Below, piece after piece: positions 10,597-19,005 of a stretch of 64,000 nt of DNA. The position numbers were made by a program, and so were the translations under genes. The notes under the pieces are model-generated. The model had not been told where the DNA came from, did no database searches, and saw only the letters and a program-made list of their open reading frames with translations. Source of the DNA: Streptomyces sp. NBC_01267. Lineage in GTDB: Bacteria > Actinomycetota > Actinomycetes > Streptomycetales > Streptomycetaceae. The DNA is taken from positions 5,335,501-5,399,500 of the forward strand of contig NZ_CP108455.1 of NCBI RefSeq assembly GCF_036241575.1, read 5' to 3'. Numbering within the stretch: position 1 is the first letter of the stretch; each line of letters starts with the position of its first letter.

Positions 10597-11880
10597 GTGA
10601 AGCGCGGACTCATCGCGGCGATCGGTGTAGCGGCAATGCTGGCCAGTGTTGCGGCCTGTGGCTCTGACAACGATAAGGACAGCAGCAAGAAGGCGGGGGC
10701 CGACGGTTACAAGGGGCAGACCCTGACCGTCTGGACCATGTCGGGGTCGAACCCTCCCGGGTGGACGAAGACGGTCCAGGCCGAGTTCGAGAAGAAGACC
10801 CAGGCCAAGCTGAACATCCAGGTCCAGGACTGGAACGGGATCCAGCAGAAGATCACCACGTCCCTCTCGGAGTCGAACCCGCCGGACGTCCTGGAGATCG
10901 GCAACACGCAGACCCCGGCGTACGCGAAGACCGGCGGCCTGGCCGACCTGGGCGATCTGAAGAGCGAGATCGGCGGCTCCTGGGCCGACGCGGTCAACAA
11001 GCCCTCCATCTACGAGGGCAAGCAGTACGCGCTGCCGTGGTACATCGGCAACCGCGTCGTGATGTACAACAAGAAGATCTTCAAGGACGCGGGCATCACC
11101 ACGACCCCGAAGACGCGCGCCGAGCTCTTCAAGGACTTCGACGCCATCAAGAAGCAGGGCAAGGCCGAGCCCATCTACCTGCCCGGCCAGAACTGGTACT
11201 TCTTCGACGGTCTGCTCGTCGGCAAGGGCGTCGAGCCGGTGAAGAAGGAAGGCGACAAGTACGTCTCCAACCTCGCCGACCCGAAGGTCGCCGAAGCCAT
11301 GGACGTGTACAAGCAGTACCAGTCCTACTCCAAGGCCCCCAAGGACAAGGACGAGGCGACCCCGCAGCAGGCCGAGGTCTTCGCCAAGGGCAAGACCGGC
11401 GCGATCATCGCGATGGGCTACGAGGCCGGTACCGCCCTCAAGGCCAACCCGAAGCTCAAGGACGACATCGGCTTCTTCACCATCCCCGGTGAGACCGCCG
11501 ACAAGCCCGAGGGCGTCTTCCTCGGCGGGTCCAACTTCGCCGTTGCCGCGGGCAGCAAGAAGCAGGATCTCGCCAAGGAGTTCCTGAAGATCGCGCTCTC
11601 CGAGAAGAACGACGGCGCGCTCATCAAGGAGGCCGGCTGGTCGCCGAAGGGCGCCGACCAGCAGAAGTACACCGTGGGCCAGCCCGCCGCGGAGGCTGCC
11701 GGTCCGGCTTCGGCCAAGTCCGGTGGCACCACGCCGCTGATCCCCGAGTGGGCACCGGTCGAGAACCCGCCGAACCCGATCAAGACCTACATGACGCTGG
11801 TTCTGCAGGGGAAGTCCCCTGCGGAGGCTGCCAAGTCGGTCGAGGCGGACCTCGACAAGCGCCTCAGCCAGCAGCAGTAG
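10597..11880 (+). CDS. dasA: DasA, chitobiose-binding lipoprotein of ABC importer
   Basis: Extracytoplasmic solute-binding protein that captures N,N'-diacetylchitobiose for DasBC. GTG 10597 follows a strong GAGGAGGG. A lipoprotein signal ends LASVAAC (Cys about residue 20). Family 1 sugar-binding fold, with WYIGNRVVMYNKK and the late GGSNFAVAAGSKK segment. 427 residues. First gene of the dasABC(D) operon, under two dre sites. A strong hairpin follows the stop codon and probably keeps dasA transcript above dasBC. Confidence 0.95.
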   Translation: MKRGLIAAIGVAAMLASVAACGSDNDKDSSKKAGADGYKGQTLTVWTMSGSNPPGWTKTVQAEFEKKTQAKLNIQVQDWNGIQQKITTSLSESNPPDVLEIGNTQTPAYAKTGGLADLGDLKSEIGGSWADAVNKPSIYEGKQYALPWYIGNRVVMYNKKIFKDAGITTTPKTRAELFKDFDAIKKQGKAEPIYLPGQNWYFFDGLLVGKGVEPVKKEGDKYVSNLADPKVAEAMDVYKQYQSYSKAPKDKDEATPQQAEVFAKGKTGAIIAMGYEAGTALKANPKLKDDIGFFTIPGETADKPEGVFLGGSNFAVAAGSKKQDLAKEFLKIALSEKNDGALIKEAGWSPKGADQQKYTVGQPAAEAAGPASAKSGGTTPLIPEWAPVENPPNPIKTYMTLVLQGKSPAEAAKSVEADLDKRLSQQQ

Positions 11881-11908
11881 GCACCCGTAGTAGCAGCGCG
11901 TGACGGGG

Positions 11909-11940
11909 CGGGGCGGCGGGCCCACCAGCCCGCCGCCCCG
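11909..11940 (+). terminator. Intra-operon hairpin between dasA and dasB
   Basis: A perfect 13-base stem, CGGGGCGGCGGGC (11909-11921) and GCCCGCCGCCCCG (11928-11940), 6-base loop. Placed 28 bases after dasA. Such elements behind binding-protein genes usually give partial termination or 3'-end stability. Confidence 0.65.
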
Positions 11941-11987
11941 GCGTCGCGCTTCGTCCTTGTACGGCTTTGTTGGAAGTGATGGCGAGC

Positions 11988-12965
11988 ATGGCAGTGCAGA
12001 CCAATCCGGCGGATGTGCACCAGGGGGCCGGACCCCGCGGGCAGGCGGACGGGGGGCAGGAGCGCAGGCGGACCAGACGCCTGGGCGCGGCCCCCTACCT
12101 GTTGATGCTCCCGGCTCTCGCGGTGACCGCGTTGTTCCTCGGCTGGCCGCTGGTGAAGAACGCCATGCTGTCGTTCCAGAACCTCAACATGGGGCAGCTG
12201 ATCCAGCATGTGACCGAGTGGAACGGCATCCAGAACTACAAGGACGTCCTCGGCGGCGAGGACTTCTGGCGGGTCACCCTCCGCACGATCGTCTTCACGG
12301 CCGCCAACGTCGTCCTGATCATGGTGATCGGCACCCTGATCGGACTGCTGCTCGCCCGGCTCGGCAAGAAGATGCGCCTGACGCTGATGCTCGGCCTGGT
12401 GCTCGCCTGGGCGATGCCGGTCGTCGCGGCCTCCACCGTCTACCAGTGGCTGTTCGCGCAGCGCTTCGGCGTCGTCAACTACGTGCTCGACAAGCTCGGC
12501 TGGCACTCGATGGCCGACTACGCCTGGACCGGGTCGCAGCTCTCCACCTTCTTCGTGGTCACCCTGCTGATCGTCTGGCAGTCGATACCGTTCGTGGCGA
12601 TCAACCTCTACGCCGCGACGACGACCATCCCCAAGGAGCTGTACGAAGCCGCCTCGCTCGACGGCGCCGGCGTCTGGAAGAGCTTCACCTCGGTGACCTT
12701 CCCGTTCATGCGGCCCTTCCTGTACGCCACGACCTTCCTCGAGGTGATCTGGGTCTTCAAGTCCTTCGCGCAGCTCTTCACGCTGAACGAGGGCGGGCCG
12801 AACCGGCTCACCGAGACCCTGCCCGTGTACGCCTTCGTCGAAGGCGTCGGCAACCAGCACTACGGCATGGGCGCGGCGATCTCGCTGCTCACCATCCTGA
12901 TCATGCTGGGCCTCACCTCGTACTACCTCCGCATCGTTCTCAAGCAAGGGGAGGACGAGCTGTGA
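11988..12965 (+). CDS. dasB: DasB, sugar ABC transporter permease
   Basis: Membrane component of the chitobiose importer; six hydrophobic helices. The permease EAA loop is visible at TTTIPKELYEAASLDGAGVW, which contacts the ATPase (MsiK, encoded elsewhere; no ATPase gene lies here). ATG 11988 has GGAAG 11 bases upstream; ATG 11979 and TTG 11967 are in frame but too close to or without a ribosome site. 325 residues. The stop overlaps the dasC start by 4 bases. Confidence 0.93.
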   Translation: MAVQTNPADVHQGAGPRGQADGGQERRRTRRLGAAPYLLMLPALAVTALFLGWPLVKNAMLSFQNLNMGQLIQHVTEWNGIQNYKDVLGGEDFWRVTLRTIVFTAANVVLIMVIGTLIGLLLARLGKKMRLTLMLGLVLAWAMPVVAASTVYQWLFAQRFGVVNYVLDKLGWHSMADYAWTGSQLSTFFVVTLLIVWQSIPFVAINLYAATTTIPKELYEAASLDGAGVWKSFTSVTFPFMRPFLYATTFLEVIWVFKSFAQLFTLNEGGPNRLTETLPVYAFVEGVGNQHYGMGAAISLLTILIMLGLTSYYLRIVLKQGEDEL

Positions 12966-13792
12966 AGCGCTCACTGCTCGGCCGCATCTGGCCCAACGCG
13001 ACGGCGATCATCCTCTTCCTCGGGCTGATCTTCCCCGTCTACTGGATGTTCAGCACGGCGTTCAAGCCGACCGGGGACATCATCAGCGAGACCCCGGTGT
13101 GGTTCCCGACGAACGTCACGCTGGACCACTTCAAGACCGCTGTCGACGCCCCGAACTTCTGGCGCATGGTCGGCAACTCGCTGACCGTCACCGTGGTCTC
13201 GGTCCTGCTGTCGCTGCTGATCGCGCTCTTCGCGTCCTTCGCGCTCGCCCGCATGCGGTTCAAGGGCCGCAAGGGCATGATCGTGATCTTCATGCTCGCG
13301 CAGATGGCCCCCTGGGAGGTCATGGTCATCGCGGTCTACATGCTGGTCCGCGACGCGGACATGCTCAACAGCCTGGTCCCGCTGACCCTCTTCTACATGA
13401 TCATGGTGCTGCCCTTCACCGTCCTGACGCTGCGCGGCTACGTCGCCGCCGTGCCGAAGGAGCTGGAGGAGTCCGCCATGGTCGACGGCTGCAGCCGCCC
13501 GCAGGCCTTCGTCAAGGTGATCCTGCCGCTGCTCGCCCCCGGGCTGATGGCCACCTCGCTCTTCGGTTTCATCACCGCGTGGAACGAATTCCCGCTGGTT
13601 CTCATCCTGAACAAGGAGCCCGGCGCGAAGACGCTTCCGCTCTGGCTCTCCCAGTTCCAGAGCCTGTTCGGTGACGACTGGGGTGCGACCATGGCGGCCT
13701 CGTCCATCTTCGCCATCCCGATCCTGATCCTCTTCGTCTATCTCCAGCGCAAGGCGGTCAGTGGTCTCACCTCCGGTGCAGTGAAGGGATAA
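12962..13792 (+). CDS. dasC: DasC, sugar ABC transporter permease
   Basis: Second membrane subunit of the chitobiose importer, 276 residues, six helices. The EAA loop is in VPKELEESAMVDGCSRPQAF. The GTG start overlaps the dasB stop (GTGA), showing translational coupling. Ends in YLQRKAVSGLTSGAVKG, typical of CUT1-family permeases. As with dasB, the partner ATPase is not in the cluster. Confidence 0.94.
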   Translation: MKRSLLGRIWPNATAIILFLGLIFPVYWMFSTAFKPTGDIISETPVWFPTNVTLDHFKTAVDAPNFWRMVGNSLTVTVVSVLLSLLIALFASFALARMRFKGRKGMIVIFMLAQMAPWEVMVIAVYMLVRDADMLNSLVPLTLFYMIMVLPFTVLTLRGYVAAVPKELEESAMVDGCSRPQAFVKVILPLLAPGLMATSLFGFITAWNEFPLVLILNKEPGAKTLPLWLSQFQSLFGDDWGATMAASSIFAIPILILFVYLQRKAVSGLTSGAVKG

Positions 13793-13801
13793 CGCCGTTC
13801 C

Positions 13802-15319
13802 ATGACCACCATCACCACGGGTACGGACACACTCACCCGCGACGCGCTCGCCGTCCTCCAGCCCGGCTTCACCGGCACCACGCCGCCCGACTGGCTGCTG
13901 CGCAGGATCGGCGAAGGACTGGCGTCCGTCGGCCTGTTCGGCCGGAACATCGCCTCGGCCCCGCAACTCGCCGCGCTCACCGCCCGGTTGCGGGAGGAGC
14001 GCGACGACATCCTCGTCGCGATCGACGAGGAGGGCGGCGACGTCACCCGCCTCGAAGTGCGCAGCGGGTCCTCCTTCCCCGGCAATCTCGCGCTCGGCGC
14101 GGTCGACGACCCGGAGCTGACCAGGGCCGTCGCCCACGAACTGGGCCGGCGTCTCGCCGAGTGCGGCGTCAACCTCAACTGGGCGCCGTCCGCCGACGTC
14201 AACTCGAACCCGGACAATCCAGTCATAGGTGTACGGTCCTTCGGTGCCGACACCGCACTCGTCGCCCGGCACACCGCCGCGTACATCGAGGGCCTCCAGG
14301 CCGCCGGTGTCGCGGCCTGCACCAAGCACTTCCCCGGCCACGGCGACACCGCCGTCGACTCGCACCACGCGCTGCCCCGCATCGACGTGGACCTGGAGAC
14401 GCTGCACGCCCGCGAACTGGTGCCGTTCCGGGCCGCGATCGCCGCGGGTTCCAAATCCGTCATGAGTGCGCATATCCTGCTTCCCGCACTCGACCGCGAG
14501 CGCCCCGCGACGCTGAGCCCGCAGATCCTCACCGGGCTGCTGCGTCAGGAGCTCGGGTACGAGGGGCTGATCGTCACCGACGGCATGGAGATGCAGGCCA
14601 TCGCGTCGACGTACGGCATCGAACGCGGCAGCGTCCTCGCCGTCGCGGCGGGAGCCGACGCCATCTGCGTGGGCGGCGGCCTCTGTGACGAGCAGACCGT
14701 GCTGCGCCTGCGCGACGCGCTGGTGGCGGCGGTACGGGCAGGAGATCTGCCCGAGGAACGGCTGGCGGACGCAGCCGCGCGCGTACGTGCGCTCGCGGCG
14801 TGGACCCGCCAGGCCAGGGGGGCTTCGGAGCCGGGCGCGGCTGCACAGGAGGGGACCGCGCCCGGCACCGGCATCGGACTCACGGCGGCCCGCCGGGCGC
14901 TGAAGGTCACCCCGGGCGCCGAATACCGGCCGCTGACCTCGGCCCCGTACGTCGCGGCCTTCACGCCGGTGGCCAACATCGCGGTCGGCGACGAGACCCC
15001 GTGGGGCATCGCCGCGGAACTGGCGGCGCTGCTGCCGGGCACCGGGACGGGGACGTACGACGCGACCGCGTCGGTCGACGCGGTGCTGGCCGCCGCCGGG
15101 GAGCGCCGGATCGTCGCGGTCGTCCGTGACGTCCACCGGCACCCCTGGATGGCCGCCGCGCTCGACGGCCTGCTGGCGGCGCGTGCCGACACGGTCGTGG
15201 TCGAGATGGGCGTCCCGCGGGCCGAGCCGCGCGGGGCGCTCCACATCGCCACCCACGGGGCCGCCCGGGTCTGCGGGCGCGCGGCGGCGGAGGTCGTCGC
15301 GGGCACGGCTCCGCGGTAA
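13802..15319 (+). CDS. dasD: DasD, GH3 beta-N-acetylglucosaminidase
   Basis: Cleaves chitobiose and short chitin oligomers to GlcNAc in the cytoplasm (no signal peptide). Glycoside hydrolase family 3 NagZ-type motifs: KHFPGHGDT with the Asp/His dyad in DSHHALP, and the nucleophile Asp in VTDGMEM. 505 residues, with an extra C-terminal domain beyond the barrel. Starts 9 bases after dasC, so it is the fourth gene of the operon and processes the imported sugar. Confidence 0.93.
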   Translation: MTTITTGTDTLTRDALAVLQPGFTGTTPPDWLLRRIGEGLASVGLFGRNIASAPQLAALTARLREERDDILVAIDEEGGDVTRLEVRSGSSFPGNLALGAVDDPELTRAVAHELGRRLAECGVNLNWAPSADVNSNPDNPVIGVRSFGADTALVARHTAAYIEGLQAAGVAACTKHFPGHGDTAVDSHHALPRIDVDLETLHARELVPFRAAIAAGSKSVMSAHILLPALDRERPATLSPQILTGLLRQELGYEGLIVTDGMEMQAIASTYGIERGSVLAVAAGADAICVGGGLCDEQTVLRLRDALVAAVRAGDLPEERLADAAARVRALAAWTRQARGASEPGAAAQEGTAPGTGIGLTAARRALKVTPGAEYRPLTSAPYVAAFTPVANIAVGDETPWGIAAELAALLPGTGTGTYDATASVDAVLAAAGERRIVAVVRDVHRHPWMAAALDGLLAARADTVVVEMGVPRAEPRGALHIATHGAARVCGRAAAEVVAGTAPR

Positions 15320-15345
15320 CCGGACACCGGGCCCAACCGGGCACG

Positions 15346-15387
15346 GAGAAGGGCCGGGCACCCCGCACGGGGTGCCCGGCCCTTCTC
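15346..15387. terminator. Bidirectional terminator between dasD and nagB
   Basis: A perfect 19-base stem (15346-15364 with 15369-15387) and 4-base loop GCAC, between two convergent genes. Confidence 0.9.
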
Positions 15388-15401
15388 GTACGCCCGTGTG
15401 G

Positions 15402-16187
15402 CTACAGGCCCTGCCACTCCGGCTTCGACGCGAACGTCGCGCGGAAGTAGTCGGCCAGCTTCAGCTTCGACGCCGCGGCCTCGTCGACGACCACCGTGGC
15501 GTGCGGGTGCAACTGGAGCGCCGAGGCGGGCACCAGCGCGGCCACCGGGCCCTCGACGGTCTGTGCCACGGCCTCCGCCTTGCCCTCACCGGTGGCGAGC
15601 AGCACCACGTGGCGGGCCTCCAGGATGGTGCCGATGCCCTGGGTCACGACGTGGTGCGGTACCTGGTCGATGTCACCGTCGAAGAACCGGGCGTTGTCGA
15701 TCCGGGTCTGCTCGGTGAGGGTCTTGATACGGGTGCGCGAAGCGAGCGAGGAGCAGGGCTCGTTGAAGCCTATGTGCCCGTCGGTGCCGATGCCCAGGAG
15801 CTGGAGGTCGACGCCCCCGGCCTCGGCGAGCGCCCGGTCGTACGCGGCGCAGGCCGCCGGGATGTCGTCGGCGGAGCCGTCGGGGCCCATGAAGGAGGAC
15901 TCGGTCAGACCGAGCGGTTCGACGACCTCGCGCAGCACCACGGAGCGGTACGACTCGGGGTGCCCGGCCGGCAGGCCGACGTACTCGTCGAGCTGGCAGA
16001 TGCGGGCCCGCGCGGCGTCGACGGCCTTGGCCTTCACCTTGGCGGCCAGCGCTTCGTAGACGGGCAGCGGGGTCGAGCCGGTGGCGACACCGAGCAGAGC
16101 ATCGGGCTTGCGGCGCAGCAGGCCGGCCATGGCCTCCGCGATGACTTCGCCGCCTGCCTTGGCGTCCGGGACGATGACAACTTCCAC
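15402..16187 (-). CDS. nagB: Glucosamine-6-phosphate deaminase
   Basis: Converts GlcN-6-P to fructose-6-P and ammonia, the last step of GlcNAc catabolism, and so lowers the DasR effector. Motifs: VATGSTPLPVY (phosphate loop), CQLDEYVGL (catalytic Asp) and GIGTDGHIGFNEP. GTG 16187 gives 261 residues, the family length; there is only a weak ribosome site. A dre operator sits 32 bases upstream. Confidence 0.96.
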   Translation of the reverse strand: MEVVIVPDAKAGGEVIAEAMAGLLRRKPDALLGVATGSTPLPVYEALAAKVKAKAVDAARARICQLDEYVGLPAGHPESYRSVVLREVVEPLGLTESSFMGPDGSADDIPAACAAYDRALAEAGGVDLQLLGIGTDGHIGFNEPCSSLASRTRIKTLTEQTRIDNARFFDGDIDQVPHHVVTQGIGTILEARHVVLLATGEGKAEAVAQTVEGPVAALVPASALQLHPHATVVVDEAAASKLKLADYFRATFASKPEWQGL

Positions 16188-16218
16188 GCTGGGCCTGCCG
16201 ATCTGGAGAGTGCAAACA

Positions 16219-16234
16219 TGTGGTATAGACCAAT
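16219..16234. promoter_or_regulatory. dre site (DasR operator) before nagB
   Basis: Core TGGTATAGACCA (16221-16232) matches the dre core at 11 of 12 bases. It stands 32 bases before the nagB start. Confidence 0.9.
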
Positions 16235-16648
16235 CTAGCAGAGCTGCCTGCTCCGTCCGGCGGTTCCGTCCCCCCTCACTCCCATGGTCGACGGGGCACA
16301 GCCGGTACGCACACGGAACGGCGGTACGGAGGCTCCCGGGCGCTCCAGCGGGTACGCCGGCTGCCGGCGCGGGGTTCGAGGACCCGGACGCGCCACGGGC
16401 ACCGGCCACGATGACGGAGATCCGCCCGGCACCGGGCGGGGCGAGCACGGCTGACTGCGGGCCGCGGCGCCAGGCCGGTCGGGACCCTCGGCCCGTCCGT
16501 CCGGCACCGCAGCCCTCAGCTGCCTCGGCCGTCGGGTGTGCGGTTCCCGGCGACCGTGAAGAGGACTTGGCGCAGTCAGGGCAGAGAGCGCCGCGTACCT
16601 CGTCCCCGCTCTCCTGTGCGGGGAGAGCGGAAGTCTCTGCCTGCACAT
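16235..16648. other. Gene-poor stretch between nagB and the histidine kinase
   Basis: About 410 bases between two dre sites. Open frames exist on both strands, but their products are Pro/Arg-rich and lack ribosome sites, so I see no gene. It probably holds the divergent promoters of nagB and the kinase gene. Confidence 0.5.
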
Positions 16649-16664
16649 TGTGGACTAGACCATT
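16649..16664. promoter_or_regulatory. dre-like site before the PdtaS-type kinase gene
   Basis: TGTGGACTAGACCATT: core TGGACTAGACCA matches the dre core at 11 of 12 bases, as good as the nagB site. It is 38 bases before the chosen kinase start, in a position to block transcription. Confidence 0.75.
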
Positions 16665-16701
16665 CTCGGATGTCCATGCGTACGACGAGGAGAATGTGAA
16701 C

Positions 16702-18204
16702 GTGGACGCGGCGGGTACGCTCGCACCCGTGCCCTCCATGAACGACCTCGTCCGCCAGCACACCGCTCTGAGCGATACCGACCTCGAGTGGCTCCACCTG
16801 CTGGTCTCGGAGTGGCAGCTGCTCTCCGACCTGTCCTTCGCCGACCTCGTGCTGTGGGTTCCCACCCGCGACGGCACCCGCTACGTCTCGGTGGCGCAGA
16901 TGCGGCCGAACACCGGCCCCACCTCCTACCAGGACGACATGGTCGGCCATCTCGTTCCGCGCGGTCGGCGCCCGTTGCTCGACGCCGCCCTCGACGAGGG
17001 CCGGATCGTCCGCGAGGGCGACCCGGAGTGGCGCGAGGAGGTGCCGGTGCGGGTCGAGTCCATCCCGGTACGCCGCGAGGGGCGGGTGCTGGGCGTGATC
17101 GCCCGCAACACGAACCTGCTCACGGTCCGCACCCCCTCCCGCCTCGAACTCACCTACCTCCAGTCGGCCTCCGACCTGGCCCAGATGATCGCCGCCGGGT
17201 CCTTCCCGTTCCCCGGCCAGCAGGTCGACATGGACGCGTCCCCCCGCGTGGGCGACGGGATGATCCGCCTCGACGCGGACGGCGTGGTCCAGTACGCCAG
17301 CCCGAACGCGCTCTCCGCCTACCACCGACTCGGCCTGGCGTCCGACCTGGTGGGCCAGCACCTGGGCCAACTCACCACCGACCTCGCCCCGGCCAGGGGA
17401 CCGGTCGACGAGGCCATGGTCAAACTGGCCAGCGGTTACGCACCGCGTGAGACCGAGGTCGAGGGCAACGACGGGGTGATCCAGCTCCGGGCGATTCCGC
17501 TCTCCCCGAAGGGCACCCGGATCGGCTCGCTCGTCCTGCTCCGGGACGTCACGGAACTGCGCCGCCGTGAACGTGAGTTGATCACCAAGGACGCCACCAT
17601 CCGGGAGATCCACCACCGGGTGAAGAACAACCTCCAGACGGTGGCGGCCCTGTTGCGTCTCCAGGCGCGGAGGATGGATTCGGACCAGGGCAAGGAAGCG
17701 CTCAACGAGGCGGTGCGGCGCGTCGGTTCCATCGCGATCGTCCACGAGACGCTTTCGCAGAATCTGGACGAGCGCGTCGAGTTCGACGAGATCGCCGACC
17801 GCGTCATCGCGATGGTCGCCGAGATTTCTCCCGGCAAGGTGAACTGCCGTCGCACGGGCCGCTTCGGCATTCTCGACGCCGAGGTCGCGACCCCGCTCTC
17901 GATGGTGCTGACCGAGGTCCTGCAGAACGCTCTTGAACACGCCTTCGCCCCGGGCGATCTGGGAACGGTCGAGGTCTCCGCGGTCCGCGGCGGAATGCGC
18001 GACGACGCCCGGCTGCTGATCACGGTCCAGGACGACGGGCGCGGACTGCCCGAGGGATTCGACGCGAAGACCGCGGGAAATCTGGGCCTGCAAATCGTCC
18101 GGACGCTGGTCGAAGGCGAGTTGGGCGGCTCCTTCGACATGGTCCCGGCCCCGGAGCGCGGCACCCAGGTGGTGCTCGACATTCCGGTGCCCGCCGACAA
18201 GTAG
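16702..18204 (+). CDS. pdtaS: PdtaS-type sensor histidine kinase (GAF-PAS-HisKA_2-HATPase)
   Basis: Cytosolic sensor kinase with no membrane segment, about 500 residues. The N-terminal GAF-like domain spans about residues 20-180 and a PAS-like domain about 190-290 (GMIRLDADGVVQYASPNAL). The phosphoacceptor box REIHHRVKNNLQ (first His about 304) is of the HisKA_2 type, followed by a HATPase with LTEVLQNALEHA and DDGRGLPEG. Layout and wording match mycobacterial PdtaS, which lies beside whiB1 as this one lies beside wblE; its partner PdtaR (ANTAR) is not here. Start uncertain: GTG 16702 has GAGGAG 9 bases upstream; GTG 16696 and ATG 16738 are alternatives. Confidence 0.88.
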   Translation: MDAAGTLAPVPSMNDLVRQHTALSDTDLEWLHLLVSEWQLLSDLSFADLVLWVPTRDGTRYVSVAQMRPNTGPTSYQDDMVGHLVPRGRRPLLDAALDEGRIVREGDPEWREEVPVRVESIPVRREGRVLGVIARNTNLLTVRTPSRLELTYLQSASDLAQMIAAGSFPFPGQQVDMDASPRVGDGMIRLDADGVVQYASPNALSAYHRLGLASDLVGQHLGQLTTDLAPARGPVDEAMVKLASGYAPRETEVEGNDGVIQLRAIPLSPKGTRIGSLVLLRDVTELRRRERELITKDATIREIHHRVKNNLQTVAALLRLQARRMDSDQGKEALNEAVRRVGSIAIVHETLSQNLDERVEFDEIADRVIAMVAEISPGKVNCRRTGRFGILDAEVATPLSMVLTEVLQNALEHAFAPGDLGTVEVSAVRGGMRDDARLLITVQDDGRGLPEGFDAKTAGNLGLQIVRTLVEGELGGSFDMVPAPERGTQVVLDIPVPADK

Positions 18205-18233
18205 CGGGCCGGTGGGACACGTAACCGAACGGG

Positions 18234-18288
18234 CACAGCAGTGAGCCCCGGACCGAAAAGGTGATTCGGTCCGGGGCTCACTGCTGTG
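18234..18288. terminator. Strong bidirectional terminator between kinase and wblE
   Basis: A perfect 24-base stem (18234-18257 with 18265-18288) and 7-base loop. The longest uninterrupted stem noted in this window, between convergent genes. Confidence 0.92.
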
Positions 18289-18430
18289 CTGTGCGTCGGG
18301 GAGAGCAATTCCTCTCCGGCCGATCAGTACTGCGTGCGCATCGGGGGTACTGCGCGCTGCGTTTCGGGGGCGACGGTGGTGCGTACTCGCTGTACGCGCG
18401 CCGCCGGGCTCAAGCTCGTACCAGGGGTGA

Positions 18431-18688
18431 TCAGGCGGTCGCGTTACGCGCCCGGTTGCGAGCGGCACGGCGCTTCATTGCGCGGCGCTCGTCCTCGCTG
18501 AGGCCACCCCAGACGCCGGAGTCCTGGCCGGACTCGAGCGCCCACTGCAGGCACTGCTCCATGACGGGGCAGCGGCGGCAGACGGCCTTGGCTTCCTCGA
18601 TCTGCAGCAGCGCGGGACCGGTGTTGCCGATGGGGAAGAACAGCTCCGGGTCTTCCTCACGACAAACGGCGTTGTGACGCCAGTCCAT
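18431..18688 (-). CDS. wblE: WhiB-family iron-sulfur regulator WblE
   Basis: 85-residue [4Fe-4S] transcription factor. Cluster ligands Cys9, Cys37, Cys40 and Cys46 are all present, followed by the GVWGG turn and a basic C-terminus (RRAMKRRAARNRARN) for DNA contact. Closest in my memory to Streptomyces WblE and mycobacterial WhiB1, which binds the housekeeping sigma factor and reacts with NO. A GAGAGG site precedes ATG 18688. Upstream are a Crp-like palindrome and a promoter with an A-tract. Confidence 0.95.
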   Translation of the reverse strand: MDWRHNAVCREEDPELFFPIGNTGPALLQIEEAKAVCRRCPVMEQCLQWALESGQDSGVWGGLSEDERRAMKRRAARNRARNATA

Positions 18689-18731
18689 GGCTGCTACCTC
18701 TCTTAGGTGTTACGTGCAGGTTGCTTGTGAA

Positions 18732-18747
18732 TGTGAACGCTTTCACG
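18732..18747. promoter_or_regulatory. Crp-like binding site before wblE
   Basis: TGTGAACGCTTTCACG fits TGTGA-N6-TCACA with one mismatch; the inner 14 bases are a perfect palindrome. It lies 44-59 bases before the wblE ATG. Mycobacterial whiB1 is a known Crp target, so conserved control is plausible. Confidence 0.65.
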
Positions 18748-18863
18748 AATCCCCCCACAGGTGAAGGGCCGACTTCCAGGCGAACTGGTTGTGGTCCTGA
18801 TGTGAGGAGGGGTTCTGGCTTTCAGGGAGGCCGGTCTTGCGGGCCGTCCCGAGCGCCATGTAG

Positions 18864-18914
18864 AGATTCGCAAACCTCGGCTGCGGATACAACCCCTTCT
18901 GGAAAGTTTTTTTT
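18864..18914 (-). promoter_or_regulatory. Predicted wblE promoter with A-tract
   Basis: On the minus strand: -35 TTGTAT (18892-18887), 17 bases, -10 GAATCT (18869-18864). An A8 tract (18914-18907) lies where an UP element would be; such a run is rare in this GC-rich DNA. It would give a leader of about 170 bases. The rest of the 317-base gap 18689-19005 shows no gene. Confidence 0.4.
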
Positions 18915-19005
18915 GATTCCTCGGTGTCGGCTAGGTCACAGCCGTACTTCCATGGGGTGGATCCCAGCCCAAACGTTCGAGTTAAAGGACTTTGGGCCCT
19001 TCCAC

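Noticed and set aside
16235..16648. 137-codon minus frame between nagB and the kinase
   Set aside because: Arg/Pro-rich, no ribosome site, lies between two dre sites in a promoter region.
18907..18914. T8 run as a Rho-independent terminator
   Set aside because: No hairpin before it and no plus-strand gene ends there; it fits better as an A-tract above the wblE promoter.
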